This document shows positions 25,318 to 34,774 of a stretch of 64,000 nucleotides of DNA, piece by piece. Location of the stretch: positions 4,544,001 to 4,608,000 of the forward strand of contig NZ_CP089924.1 of assembly GCF_021284765.1 (NCBI RefSeq), read 5' to 3'. Position numbers and translations under genes: made by a program. Below the pieces are notes generated by a model. That model worked only from the letters and a program-made list of their open reading frames with translations. It did no database searches and was not told the DNA's origin. The DNA is from Lysobacter sp. 5GHs7-4 (GTDB lineage Bacteria; Pseudomonadota; Gammaproteobacteria; Xanthomonadales; Xanthomonadaceae). Each line of letters begins with the position of its first letter. Positions within the stretch are counted from its first letter, which is position 1.

Positions 25318-26673
25318 TCAGTACGTCGCGTCGAACGCGAAGATCGGCTTGCGCGTCTTCCACAGGCCCTGGGTGAAGTCGGGGAACTCCAGGGTCTTGT
25401 AGCTCTCGGCGATCGACTGCTCCGACAGCGGCGTGATCGCGCTCCAGGCCACCGCGTCGTAGATGTCGATCGGCATCGGCGCCTGCGCCTTCACCGCCTC
25501 GACAAAGGCATGGATGACGAAGTAGTCCATGCCGCCGTGGCCGGCGCCCTCGGCGTCCTTGGCGTATTTGCGCCACAGCGGATGGTCGTACTGGTCCTGG
25601 TAGGCCTGGAAGTCTTCCCACTTGTGCGCGGGGCTGCGGCCTTCGATATGGATCGAGTGGTTCAGGTCCATCCACAAACCCTTGGTGCCCTGCACGCGGA
25701 AGCCCAGCGAGTACGGGCGCGGCAGCGAGGTGTCGTGCTGCAGCAGGATGGTTTCGCCGTTTTCGCAGGCCAGGGTGGTGGTGACCACGTCGCCGAGCTT
25801 GAACTTGGCCTGCGTGCTGGGGTGCGTGGTGCCGCCGCTTTTGGCCACGGTGTATTCGTGCAGGCCGCGCGCCTTGGTGGCGAAGCTGTTGATGTGGGTG
25901 AAGCGGTTGCCGCGGTTGATGCCGGTGTACATGGCGCAGGGACCGATGCCGTGGCTGGGATAGAGCTCGCCGTTGCGCTGCACCGAATGCTCGGTGCGCC
26001 AACGCGCCTCCGACCAGCCTTTGGCGCCGAACTCCACGCCGCTGCCGTAGGGTTGGTCGGGATCGCCGGAGTTGAACTTCACCGCGCGCAGGTCGTGCTG
26101 GTAGCCGCCCTGCAGGTGCACCAGCTCGCCGAACAGGCCCGCGCGCACCATCTGCAGCGCCGCCATCACGTCGCGGCGGTAGCACACGTTCTCCAACAGC
26201 ATGTAGGGCGTGCCGGTGCGCAGCTGCGTGCGCAGCACCTGCCAGTGATCGTCCAGGGTCACACCGGCCACCACCTCGCAGCCCACCGCGATCTTGGCCT
26301 CCATCGCATCGATCGCCATCGGCGCATGCCATTCCCAGGGCGTAGCGATGATCACCGCGTCCAGCCCGCGCTGCTGCAGCAGGCGACGGTAGGCGTGCGT
26401 GTCGCGGTCCTGGCCGTAGGCCTTGGGCGCGGGCTTGCCGGCCTTGGCGGCCATGTCCAGCGCACGCTGCAGCATGATCGGCTCTATGTCGCACAGCGCC
26501 GCCACCTCGACGTCGTCGCGCCGCAGCAGTTCTTTCAGCAGCACCTGACCGCGCATGCCGGTGCCGATCAGGCCCAGGCGGATGCGCCGGTTCGCGGCCC
26601 AGGCCGGCGTGTTCGGCAGCAGGGCGCTGGCGCCGATCGCGGCGCTGGCGATGATGAAATCTCTACGGTTCAT
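25318..26673 (-). CDS. GH109-type Gfo/Idh/MocA protein, probable alpha-N-acetylgalactosaminidase
   Basis: This 451-residue protein starts at ATG 26673 with AGGAG 6 bases upstream. The N-terminus carries a Tat signal (MNRRDFIIASAAIGASALL). A Rossmann NAD-binding domain follows (RLGLIGTGMRGQVLLKELLR, residues about 33-52). The rest matches the GH109 branch (DVEVAALCDIEP, PYMLLENVCYRRDVMA, FGELVHLQGGYQHDLR). GH109 enzymes hydrolyse alpha-GalNAc through an NAD-dependent oxidation/elimination mechanism. A periplasmic location fits removal of terminal GalNAc. It is the last gene of the minus-strand arm and agrees with the adjoining GalNAc pathway. Confidence 0.85.
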   Translation of the reverse strand: MNRRDFIIASAAIGASALLPNTPAWAANRRIRLGLIGTGMRGQVLLKELLRRDDVEVAALCDIEPIMLQRALDMAAKAGKPAPKAYGQDRDTHAYRRLLQQRGLDAVIIATPWEWHAPMAIDAMEAKIAVGCEVVAGVTLDDHWQVLRTQLRTGTPYMLLENVCYRRDVMAALQMVRAGLFGELVHLQGGYQHDLRAVKFNSGDPDQPYGSGVEFGAKGWSEARWRTEHSVQRNGELYPSHGIGPCAMYTGINRGNRFTHINSFATKARGLHEYTVAKSGGTTHPSTQAKFKLGDVVTTTLACENGETILLQHDTSLPRPYSLGFRVQGTKGLWMDLNHSIHIEGRSPAHKWEDFQAYQDQYDHPLWRKYAKDAEGAGHGGMDYFVIHAFVEAVKAQAPMPIDIYDAVAWSAITPLSEQSIAESYKTLEFPDFTQGLWKTRKPIFAFDATY

Positions 26674-26778
26674 GCTGTGCTCCTGTGCATCCGCGGCCGG
26701 CTCTGCCATCAGCTTGCCACGCGCGGTTCGAATGAAAGCGGGCGGACGGCGCGAAACCGTCCGATCCGCCGAAATAGG

Positions 26779-27888
26779 TCAAGGTTTCAGGCGCCAACGC
26801 TGATAGCCGTTGGCCAGGCAGGCGTAAGTACGCAGGTACGCGCCGCGCACCGCGCCGTTCATCGGGTCCAGGCACTGCCGCGTGCCGACGTTGTAGACCT
26901 CGTTGGAGCCAGGGATCGGCAGCCAGCGCTGGCGCGAGCCGTTGCCGCAGTCGGCCAGCCGCACCTTGCCGTCGGTGTCGGCCTGCAGGCACTTGCTGCG
27001 CGAACGCATCAGCAGGCGGAAGTTGTCGTCGCGTTCGATCTGCTGGTTGGCGTTGGCCGCGCAGTCCCACAGGCCGGCCCGGGCGCTGCCGGATAAGGTG
27101 TCCAGGCAGTAGCCGCTGTGTTCGTTGAGCAGCCGCTGCGGACTGCCGAGGGTGCCGTAGACGTTGGCCGCGGCGGTGCAGTCCTGCTCGGCCGTGCAGG
27201 CGGCGCGGGCGATGGTGGCGCAGATGCCGTAGGTGGTGGCGGTGCTGGTCACCGGCGCCACGCTGCCCTGCTCCGCGCTGGGCGCATGCAACACCGCGCT
27301 GCTGGCCGGCACGGCCGCGCAGCTCGCGCGTTCCTGGCTGCCTTGCGCGTAGTCCTCAAGAAAGGTGTTGGTGCGGTTGGTCAGCCCGCCCCAGGCCGCC
27401 GGCACCTGGATGGTCGCGACCTTGCGCTGGCCGCCGCTGCCGGTGTCGACGATGTAGGCCGCCCAGCGCGCGGGCGCCTCAGCGACGATGCGGATGTCGT
27501 AAGTCGCGCGCTGCCGCCAGTCGTAGGCGACCCAGCACTGCACGCCGCTGCCCTCGTGATCGAAGTAGGCGCATTGGGTGCCGGGCTCGGCGGTCCAGCC
27601 GGTGGCCTTCCAGATCGAGAAGTTCAGCGCCTTGTTGTGGCCGTCGCGCTGTTGCAGGCCGACGTAGCCGCCGTCGCCGCCCTTGAACCAGAACTGGTGC
27701 GCCCAGTAGGTGTAGCCGTCCTTGCCGGGCTCGTCGGTGACGGTGGTGGGGAAGTTCATGTGCAGATAGCCCACATCGGTGGCGGGCCACTGGCGGTCGA
27801 TGGCGACCATGCCGCCGGCGACCAGGGCGTAGGCGTTGGACGACAGCGAAAGACACAGCAACAGCACGGCATGGCGGATGGCGCGCAT
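26779..27888 (-). CDS. Secreted DUF3472-like protein with ricin-type lectin domain
   Basis: This 369-residue protein starts at ATG 27888 (AGGAGGG just upstream) with a signal peptide ending near SNAYA. Residues 25-190 form a DUF3472/DUF5077-like domain (YLHMNFPTTVTDEPGKDGYT, GYVGLQQRDGHNKALNFSIW). Residues about 245-369 form a beta-trefoil of the ricin B type, with NQQIERDDNF, SRQRWLPIP and YQRWRL as the three QxW-type motifs. The protein would bind glycans outside the cell or in the periplasm. Its place between the receptor and GH109 genes suggests it helps capture GalNAc-containing glycans. Confidence 0.75.
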   Translation of the reverse strand: MRAIRHAVLLLCLSLSSNAYALVAGGMVAIDRQWPATDVGYLHMNFPTTVTDEPGKDGYTYWAHQFWFKGGDGGYVGLQQRDGHNKALNFSIWKATGWTAEPGTQCAYFDHEGSGVQCWVAYDWRQRATYDIRIVAEAPARWAAYIVDTGSGGQRKVATIQVPAAWGGLTNRTNTFLEDYAQGSQERASCAAVPASSAVLHAPSAEQGSVAPVTSTATTYGICATIARAACTAEQDCTAAANVYGTLGSPQRLLNEHSGYCLDTLSGSARAGLWDCAANANQQIERDDNFRLLMRSRSKCLQADTDGKVRLADCGNGSRQRWLPIPGSNEVYNVGTRQCLDPMNGAVRGAYLRTYACLANGYQRWRLKP

Positions 27889-27973
27889 GGAACCCTCCTG
27901 GTAAAGACGTGTCGTCGTGACGTGGTCGCGCACGGCGGCCGCCCCGGTCAGGAGCGGCCGCGGTGCGCTGCGA

Positions 27974-30964
27974 TCAGAACTTGTAGCCGACCGAGAAGCT
28001 GAAGACCCGGCCGAAGTTGTTGGTGTAGCCCGGGAAGGTCATCCAGTCGTTGGGGTCGTAGAACGGATGGCGGTCGAACAGGTTCTTGACGGTGGCGCCG
28101 ACGGTGAGCTTGTCGGTCGGCTTCCAGGTCACGCCCAGGTTGGCCGTCCACCAGGCCGGCGCGCCGTCGCACTTGCTGGGCTGCACCGAGACGAAGCTGC
28201 CGGTGCAGGTCTCTTCGTTGTTGTCCTGCGCGTCGATGCGGTCGTAGGCCCACTTGGTCTTGCCGACGTAGTTGACGTAGAAGCTGGTGTTCCAGTCGCC
28301 GTAGTTCCAGTCGACGTTGAAGGTCGCGCGCAGACGCGGGTTGTTGTAGTAGCCCACGGTGTTGCCGTACAGCCAGCCCGAATCGTCGCCGGCGTGGTAC
28401 ATGTTGCGGCGCGCGATGGTTGCGGCCACGCCGACGTTCAGGCGACCCCATTCGCCCAGGTCGAAGCGGCTGCGCGCGTCGATGTCGAAGCCGTCGACCA
28501 GGGTACGGCCGCGGTTGCGGTACTGGCCGATGACGCTGGAAATGTTGCCGATGCTGTAGCCCGGCAGCGTGCCCGGACAGGTCACGCCGCTGGCCGGATC
28601 GGCGCACATCGCCGCCAGCGCGGCCAGGTTGGCGCGGTCGGCGTCGGTGATGCCGAAACGCGTCATCGCCAGGATGTCCTCGGGCTTGCTGTAGTCCGGG
28701 GCGACGATCTCGTTGCGGCGGTAGATGAACCAGTAATCGGCCGACACCGACAGCCAGTTGGTCGGCTCGTAGACGAAGCCCAGCGTGGCGATCTTGGCCT
28801 TCTCCGGCTCCAGGCTCTGGTTGGGCTGGGTCAGGCGCGCGACGTTGCGACTGCAGTCGGAGTTGCGCAGCGTGCGGCCCAGGTCCACGTCGCCGGGACG
28901 CGCGGACTGCAGCAGCAGATTGGCGATGGCGTTGGTCTCGTTGCAGCGCACCTCGTCGCGATAGCCGCCGATCTGCGCGAACACGCCGCCTTCGCCGGCC
29001 TCGGCCAGGCTGGGCGCGCGGAAGCCTTCCGAATAGGTGCCGCGCAACATCAGTTGCTCGAACGCCTGGTACTTCAGGCCGATCTTGGGCGCGAAGTTGG
29101 CGTTGAAGTTCGGGTACTTGTCCACGCGCGCGGCCAGTTCCAGCTCCAGCTTGTCGGTGATCGGGGCCACCGCCTCGCCGAACAGCGCGTAGGTGGTGCG
29201 CTTGCCGTCGAACCAGGAGCCGCCCTGCTGGGTGATCAGGCCGTTGGCCGCATCCGCGTTGCCGGGCGTGAAGAAGGTCTCGCGGCTGAGGTTGAAGCCG
29301 AACGCCGCGCGCACCTCGCCCGCGGGCAGCGAGAACAGCGGCCCCTCGATCTTGCCGTCCAGCGTGTGCAGGCGCGTCCACGACTCGATGTCGAAGGTCG
29401 GATAGGCCTCGCGCAGCAGCTTGGCGTTGGCCTCGCTGATCTCGCCGAACTTGTAGGCCGGATTGTCGGAGATGATCACCCGGCCCGTGCCCGGGTCGAC
29501 CGTGAACGGACCGAAGGCGCGCTCGAAGCCCTCCAGGTTGACGTTGACCGTCTGGTAGGTGACCGAATGCGAGCCGGCGGTGGTGAAGGCGCTTTCCCAG
29601 CTCCAGTCGCCCCAGGCGCCGCGCAGGCCGAACATGCCGCGGTAGCTCTTGTCGGTGTTGCGCTGGCCGAAGTAGTCGCCGCCCACGTCCTGCAACAGGT
29701 ACTGCAGGCCGACCACGCCGCCGTTGATCGCGCGCAACGCCGGGCTGGCCTTGTTGTAGACGTTGTTGGGGCCGAGATACGGATACAGGAATTGGTTGAC
29801 GGTGTTGCCGGTGTTGCGCGAGAACCAGCTGGTCGGGTTGCCGGTGGTGGTGCCGTAGCTGCGCGGCGTGCCGCCGTTGGCGCGCAGGTCGATGTCGGTG
29901 TAGGTGGCTTCGGCGAAGGCTTCGGTGGTGTCGCCCAGCAGGAAGCGCGCGCTGACGTAGGCGGTGGCGCGCTCGGACTGGGCGCCGCCGTCGATCTCGT
30001 TGTTCAGCCAGGTCTGCCAGATGCAGCGCGGACCGGCCGCTTCGACGACGACGTTCTGGCAACCCGGCGCGGCTTCCTGCGTGCGCCGGCCGGTGACCGG
30101 GTTGATCGCGAAGTAGCTGCCGGGATTGAACGCGCCCGGCGCGCTGCCGGTGCCCAGGCGCAGATTGTTGATGTAGTTCGGGTTGTTGACGTAGAACTGC
30201 TCGGGCTTCTTGTCGTACCACTCCGACAGCGGAATCGGGTCGCGACGGTACAGATTGACCGAGGCGTAGACGTTGTAGCGATCCTCGTCGAGATCGCCGA
30301 AGCCGCCGGTCAGGCTGAGCTGGTGCTCGCCGTAGGAGTCGAAGCGCGGCGCGAAATCGGTGGTGAGGTTGATCTCGGCGCCCTGGTACTCGCGCTTGGT
30401 GATCACGTTGATCACGCCGGCGACCGCGTCGGTGCCGTACACGGCCGAGGCGCCGTCGGTCAGCACTTCCATGCGCTCGATCGCCGCGGCGGGAATCGCG
30501 TCGATGTTGACGAACTGGGTCTGGAAGCCGGCCGGCGCGCCGTAGTAGGACAACCGGCGGCCGTTCAATAGCACCAGCGTGCCTTGCGCGCCCAGGCCGC
30601 GCAGGTTGGCCTGCGAGGCGCCGTCGGAACCGGTGAACAGCGACTTGGAATCCACCTGCGCCGGGCGGGCCGCGGGCAAGTTATCGAGCACCTGCAGCAA
30701 AGTGCGGGCACCCATGTTTTCGATATCCTGCTTGCTGATCACCTGCACCGGCGATGCGGTTTCCACATCGCTGCGCTTGATGTTGGAGCCGGTGACCTGG
30801 ATGCGCTCCAGTTCGGTGGCCTTTTCCTTGGCGCCTTCGTCGGGCGCGGCGGCGTCGGCGGTCTGCGCGTAGACGGGACCGGCGGCCAGCGCGGCGACCA
30901 GCGCCATGGACAGCGCGGAAACGGGAAAGCGGCGATGGCGACAGCGTTGGCTTGAATGCAACAT
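27974..30964 (-). CDS. TonB-dependent outer-membrane receptor, probably for GalNAc glycans
   Basis: This 996-residue receptor starts at ATG 30964, with a signal peptide ending VYAQ near residue 34. The plug domain is at about 55-170 (IQVTGSNIKRSDVETASPVQ, GTLVLLNGRRLSYYG, ERMEVLTDGASAVYGTDAVA). The long barrel ends with the aromatic terminus FSVGYKF. The open frame continues upstream into the GH31 gene, but that part is antisense-like noise. This large receptor class carries oligosaccharides in Xanthomonadales. Genes on both sides act on GalNAc glycans. No riboswitch or Fur box is seen, so iron transport is unlikely. Confidence 0.88.
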   Translation of the reverse strand: MLHSSQRCRHRRFPVSALSMALVAALAAGPVYAQTADAAAPDEGAKEKATELERIQVTGSNIKRSDVETASPVQVISKQDIENMGARTLLQVLDNLPAARPAQVDSKSLFTGSDGASQANLRGLGAQGTLVLLNGRRLSYYGAPAGFQTQFVNIDAIPAAAIERMEVLTDGASAVYGTDAVAGVINVITKREYQGAEINLTTDFAPRFDSYGEHQLSLTGGFGDLDEDRYNVYASVNLYRRDPIPLSEWYDKKPEQFYVNNPNYINNLRLGTGSAPGAFNPGSYFAINPVTGRRTQEAAPGCQNVVVEAAGPRCIWQTWLNNEIDGGAQSERATAYVSARFLLGDTTEAFAEATYTDIDLRANGGTPRSYGTTTGNPTSWFSRNTGNTVNQFLYPYLGPNNVYNKASPALRAINGGVVGLQYLLQDVGGDYFGQRNTDKSYRGMFGLRGAWGDWSWESAFTTAGSHSVTYQTVNVNLEGFERAFGPFTVDPGTGRVIISDNPAYKFGEISEANAKLLREAYPTFDIESWTRLHTLDGKIEGPLFSLPAGEVRAAFGFNLSRETFFTPGNADAANGLITQQGGSWFDGKRTTYALFGEAVAPITDKLELELAARVDKYPNFNANFAPKIGLKYQAFEQLMLRGTYSEGFRAPSLAEAGEGGVFAQIGGYRDEVRCNETNAIANLLLQSARPGDVDLGRTLRNSDCSRNVARLTQPNQSLEPEKAKIATLGFVYEPTNWLSVSADYWFIYRRNEIVAPDYSKPEDILAMTRFGITDADRANLAALAAMCADPASGVTCPGTLPGYSIGNISSVIGQYRNRGRTLVDGFDIDARSRFDLGEWGRLNVGVAATIARRNMYHAGDDSGWLYGNTVGYYNNPRLRATFNVDWNYGDWNTSFYVNYVGKTKWAYDRIDAQDNNEETCTGSFVSVQPSKCDGAPAWWTANLGVTWKPTDKLTVGATVKNLFDRHPFYDPNDWMTFPGYTNNFGRVFSFSVGYKF

Positions 30965-31089
30965 CTTCGGCTCCAGATCGATCGGCAGCGCTCGGCGCTG
31001 CGCGGGCGGGTTGGCTTGCGTTGGGCAACAAAGCTCCGGTGCCGCGGCCGGCGGCCGCAGTCGGAAGGCGAGAGCTGGGGTGACGCTGG

Positions 31090-34000
31090 CTAGGGTCTGG
31101 CGATGGCGGCGGTGTCGCCCTCCTGTCCGATCAGCACGGCATTGGCCCAGTTGGCGCAGACCTGCGCCGGCCGGGCGCCCTGCGCACCCAGGGTGCGCAG
31201 GCTCAGATGCTTGAGGCCGCGGATGTCCAGTTCGGGTTTGACCACGCCCGGCGCGCGCACCAGGCCGCTGTCGAACAGCAGCCGCTGGTCGCCCCAAACC
31301 TGGAATTGCAGGCCGCCGGCATCGCGGCAGCTGTCGTCGATGCCCAGGTCGGCGCGCAACAGGCGCCAGTCGCCCTGCAGTTGCAGGTCGATGCGGCTGT
31401 CGGCGCCCACGCCCAGCCCGCGGCGGAACAGCAGGCCGTTCATGCGCATCTCGTTCTGGCCGCCGTGCGCTTTGTCGCGCGCGATGTCGGTCGCCAACGG
31501 CAGTTCGGACAGATAGCGATGCTGCGCGGGCCGCTCCGGCACGCGATGTTCCAGCACGCGGAAGGTCGACAGCGCGATCGGGCCGACGTCGCGCGGGCGC
31601 AGCGCATCCACCGCGCGCGCCGCGCCGCCCTGCGCCGCCGACACCATCGGATCGCTGCCGCTGGCGGCGTCGCCGTCGGGATTCTGGGTGCTGAGCACGC
31701 GGAAGCGCAGCAAGCGGCCGGCACGCGGCGCGAAGTCGATGCGCTGCAGTTCCTGCTGCAACTTCAGATGCCCGCGCGCGATCGGCTCGCCCCACTCGCC
31801 GTTGCTGTCGGCCAGATAGATTTCGTAATCGCGGACCTGGCCGTGCTTCCAGTGCTGATCGTTGCGCGGCGCGATCTCGATGCCGTCGATCAGGCTGCGT
31901 TCGCCGAAGCCGATCGTCCATTCGTGCGCGCCGGTGCGCACGGCCTGGTTGCGCACGCTGCGGAACCAGGTGGCCGGATCGTCGTCGAACGCGTTCTCCA
32001 GCGCATGGCCGGGCTCCTCGGCCGGACGGTTGACCACCAGCAGGCTGTCGGGCGGCAACGCGCGGCCCTGTGCGGGCGCGGCCGGGAATGCGTCGTCGGC
32101 GACCACGCCACTGACGGGAAGATCCAGGCGGAACGCGACGGCGCGGCGGATGTCGATCGCCGCGGTGCGCACATGCAAGGTGCCGCGACGTTCGGCGGCG
32201 TCGAAGTACCAGCCTTCGGCGGCCGTCTGCAGCGCCGCGGCGTCGGCGACGGCCGGCAGCGGGCGTCCGTCCAGCTCGACCGCGCGCGGACGCTCGCGGC
32301 TGAGCACGCGCAAGGCATAGCGGCGCTGCGGCAGCTGGCCGGCGTACTGGCCGCGTTGCGCCTCGATGCGCACGCGCACTTCGCCGCCGCCCTGCGCGGG
32401 CGCCTGCACCGCGATCGTCTGTTCGCTGAACTCGCCCTTCTGATAGCGGCGCGTATTGCCGTCGTCCTCGTACAGGGTGTAGCTGGACTCGCCCTGCGGA
32501 TACAGATCCAGCGTCAGCTCGTCCAACGGCTTCTCGCCGTCGTACAGCATCGCCGGATACATCGGCAGGATCGCGCCGGCGCGCACGAACACCGGCAGCG
32601 TGGCCAGTTCGACCTGGCGATCGAGCTGGCGGCCCTGCGCGCCGGCCTGCAGCTGGCGGCCGTCCCAATAGTCGATCCAGCGGCCCGGCGGCAGGTGAAT
32701 GTCGCGCCGCCAGCCGCGGCTCGCGGCCTGGCTGCGATACACCGGCGCCACCAGCAGCTCGCGACCGAGCAGGAACTGGTACTTGTGCGCCTCGGTGTAG
32801 GCCTGCGGATCCTGCGGGTAGTCCCACATCAGCGCGCGCAACGGCGGCGCGCCGCTAAGCTCGGCTTCGCGGGTCAGGCCGTACATGTACGGCGTCAGAC
32901 GCATCTTCAGCTTCAAGTAGTCGCGGTTGATGCTGCGGTAGGGCTCGTCGTACCACCACGGATGCTTGCGCCCACCCGAGGACCAGCCCGACATGCCCAT
33001 CAGCACCGGGGTGAAGGCCTTCCATTGCAGGTCGCGGGTGTAGGTTTCGGCGCTGCCGCCGAAAATGCCGTCGACGTCGCCGGTGGCGTAGGCCATGCCC
33101 GACAGGCCCGAACCGATCAGTGTCGGGATATGCCAGCGGATGTAGTCCCAGCTGCCGCTCTGGTCGCCGGTCCAGGCCACCGCATAGCGCTGGATGCCGG
33201 CCCAGCCCATCACCGTCCACAGGAACGGGCGCGAGTCGGCGTTATTCAAGATGCCGTCGTAGGCGGCATGGTTGGCGTCCATCGCGAACTGGTAGCCCTT
33301 GCCGGTCCAGGCCACGTCCAGCTTCTGCACGCGGCTGCCGGCGCTGCCGACTTCCCAGGCGATCTTGTCGACGCCGTCCTCGGTCCACAGGCCGGTGCGG
33401 AAGCCGTAACGCGCCAGCCCCTGCACCACGTTGGGCAGCTCCTTGTAGCCGCAACCGTAACCGTCGTTGGGCAGGATCCAGCCGCCGGGCATGTCGTGTT
33501 CGCGGTACTGCCGCGCGACGCTGTCGACCACGTCCGGCGTGTGTCCGCTGGGGCCGTCGCTCCAACCTTCGGGCACGGTGCCCGGCTTCTTGACGTTGTC
33601 GCCGTCGTTGTAGCAATCGGCGTCGCCGTAGGACAGCGCCCAGCGCGGCAGCAGGCCGGCACGGCCAGTGAGCGCGGTGTAGCGGTCCAGCAGCTGCGGC
33701 AGGCCGGCGCCGACGAAGTAGTAGGCGTCGAAGCGGTCCTCGCGATGCAGCAAGGTCGCCGCCTCGGGTTCGCGCAGGTCGTAGCTGCCGTCGCTCCAGG
33801 TGTTGCGCAGCATGCCCCAGCCGCGCGAGCTGAGCAGCATCGGCGCCGGGCTCGGGCGGTCGCCGTCTTCCCAGCCGCCGGAATAGGAAATCTCCAGCTC
33901 ACGGCCCTTGAACTCGTAGCGGCCGTTCTGCTGGCCGCCGCCGTAATAGTGTTCGCCGGCGTCGCTGGACAGCACTTGCACGCTCTGTTTGGCGTCCAGG

Positions 34001-34452
34001 TCCAGCGGTTGCAGTTCGCGCCACAGCGGAATCGCGCGACCGGCTTCGATGCGCTCCAGCGCCAGCCGCAACGGTTGGCGCTGGATGTGCAGCACCAGGG
34101 CATCGGTGCGGATGCGCACTTCGCTGGCGTCTTCTTCGACGCTGTACTTCACCTCGGCCGCCGGCTGCGCGAGCACGATCGGCGTGGCCTTGTCGCCGCT
34201 GGCGGCGAACTTGCCGCCGCGCGCGGCCTGCACGCGCAGCAGATCGGCGCGCAACAGTTCGATGCGCAGGCGCGCGCCGCTGTCGGTGCTCAGCTCCCAC
34301 ACCGGCGCGCGGCCCTGGCCCGACGCGGCCGCGCTCGGCGAGACCGCGCGCAGATTGCCCACGGGCGCGGCCGACAGCGACGCGCTGGCCGCGCACAGCG
34401 CGAAGAGCGCTGCGATCAGCAGACGGCCGAGGCCTCGTGCGCTGGTGTCCAC
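31090..34452 (-). CDS. GH31 alpha-N-acetylgalactosaminidase-like enzyme with NPCBM domain
   Basis: This protein is 1120 residues from GTG 34452, a start chosen because it gives a clean signal peptide (LLIAALFALCAASASLSAA) and because the bases above it look like promoter DNA. The GH31 barrel spans about residues 265-600. The nucleophile is likely Asp379 (in VQKLDVAWTGKGYQF) and the acid/base Asp430 (in AWTGDQSGSWDYIRWHIP). These motifs match the GH31 subfamily that acts on alpha-GalNAc rather than alpha-glucosides. The C-terminus holds an F5/8-type region (about 770-900) and an NPCBM domain (about 960-1110, YLSELPLATDIARDKAHGG, RRGLGVGADSRIDLQL). It is probably periplasmic or secreted and is first in the minus arm. 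Confidence 0.82.
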   Translation of the reverse strand: MDTSARGLGRLLIAALFALCAASASLSAAPVGNLRAVSPSAAASGQGRAPVWELSTDSGARLRIELLRADLLRVQAARGGKFAASGDKATPIVLAQPAAEVKYSVEEDASEVRIRTDALVLHIQRQPLRLALERIEAGRAIPLWRELQPLDLDAKQSVQVLSSDAGEHYYGGGQQNGRYEFKGRELEISYSGGWEDGDRPSPAPMLLSSRGWGMLRNTWSDGSYDLREPEAATLLHREDRFDAYYFVGAGLPQLLDRYTALTGRAGLLPRWALSYGDADCYNDGDNVKKPGTVPEGWSDGPSGHTPDVVDSVARQYREHDMPGGWILPNDGYGCGYKELPNVVQGLARYGFRTGLWTEDGVDKIAWEVGSAGSRVQKLDVAWTGKGYQFAMDANHAAYDGILNNADSRPFLWTVMGWAGIQRYAVAWTGDQSGSWDYIRWHIPTLIGSGLSGMAYATGDVDGIFGGSAETYTRDLQWKAFTPVLMGMSGWSSGGRKHPWWYDEPYRSINRDYLKLKMRLTPYMYGLTREAELSGAPPLRALMWDYPQDPQAYTEAHKYQFLLGRELLVAPVYRSQAASRGWRRDIHLPPGRWIDYWDGRQLQAGAQGRQLDRQVELATLPVFVRAGAILPMYPAMLYDGEKPLDELTLDLYPQGESSYTLYEDDGNTRRYQKGEFSEQTIAVQAPAQGGGEVRVRIEAQRGQYAGQLPQRRYALRVLSRERPRAVELDGRPLPAVADAAALQTAAEGWYFDAAERRGTLHVRTAAIDIRRAVAFRLDLPVSGVVADDAFPAAPAQGRALPPDSLLVVNRPAEEPGHALENAFDDDPATWFRSVRNQAVRTGAHEWTIGFGERSLIDGIEIAPRNDQHWKHGQVRDYEIYLADSNGEWGEPIARGHLKLQQELQRIDFAPRAGRLLRFRVLSTQNPDGDAASGSDPMVSAAQGGAARAVDALRPRDVGPIALSTFRVLEHRVPERPAQHRYLSELPLATDIARDKAHGGQNEMRMNGLLFRRGLGVGADSRIDLQLQGDWRLLRADLGIDDSCRDAGGLQFQVWGDQRLLFDSGLVRAPGVVKPELDIRGLKHLSLRTLGAQGARPAQVCANWANAVLIGQEGDTAAIARP

Positions 34453-34523
34453 CTTGCCCCCAAGCCCGCCGATGCGGGGATCCGAAACGCTTGCGACCGA
34501 CTCTAGGGCAGCGTGTCGAAATA

Positions 34524-34625
34524 TGTCAACAAATTGCAAAGTAAAAAGAAGGATATTTTCTGAATATCGAAAGATTGTGCAAAGCACAACTTACTGTTCG
34601 AAATGGCACGGGCCTGGATCTTTCG
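34524..34625. promoter_or_regulatory. Divergent promoter region with CTTTCG half-sites
   Basis: On the minus strand TTGACA occurs at 34529-34524, about 70 bases before the GH31 start. Copies of the half-site CTTTCGA or its complement occur at 34567-34573 and 34620-34625, with a weaker one at 34598-34603. This AT-rich stretch separates the two arms of the GalNAc locus. The half-sites are shared with the palindrome at 34712-34736, which suggests one repressor controls both arms. Confidence 0.5.
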
Positions 34626-34711
34626 CTCAAACCGCGTATTTGCTGCACTGCGGCACGTCCGGGCAGGAACTCCGTGGCGAATCGACGAAACGGCCATAAT
34701 CTTTCTATTAG

Positions 34712-34736
34712 CTTTCGATGTTTGACATTTCGAAAG
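34712..34736 (+). promoter_or_regulatory. Probable AgaR operator overlapping the aga promoter
   Basis: A 25-base dyad has arms ctttcga (34712-34718) and tcgaaag (34730-34736). A consensus -35 hexamer TTGACA (34722-34727) lies inside it, so a bound repressor would block RNA polymerase. It is about 40 bases upstream of agaS. DeoR-family AgaR proteins are known to bind TTTC-rich repeats. Assigning it to the AgaR encoded four genes downstream is inference. Confidence 0.55.
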
Positions 34737-34774
34737 AAAACGCAGATCGTGAGCGCGCCCAACAGGAACCGTGA

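Noticed and set aside
27974..32827. A 1617-residue reading of the TonB receptor
   Set aside because: The upstream 620 residues are the GH31 gene read in another frame; the signal peptide begins at 30964.
34453..34587. Upstream start for the GH31 enzyme at 34587
   Set aside because: The extension crosses AT-rich promoter and operator-like DNA, and a clean signal peptide begins only at GTG 34452.
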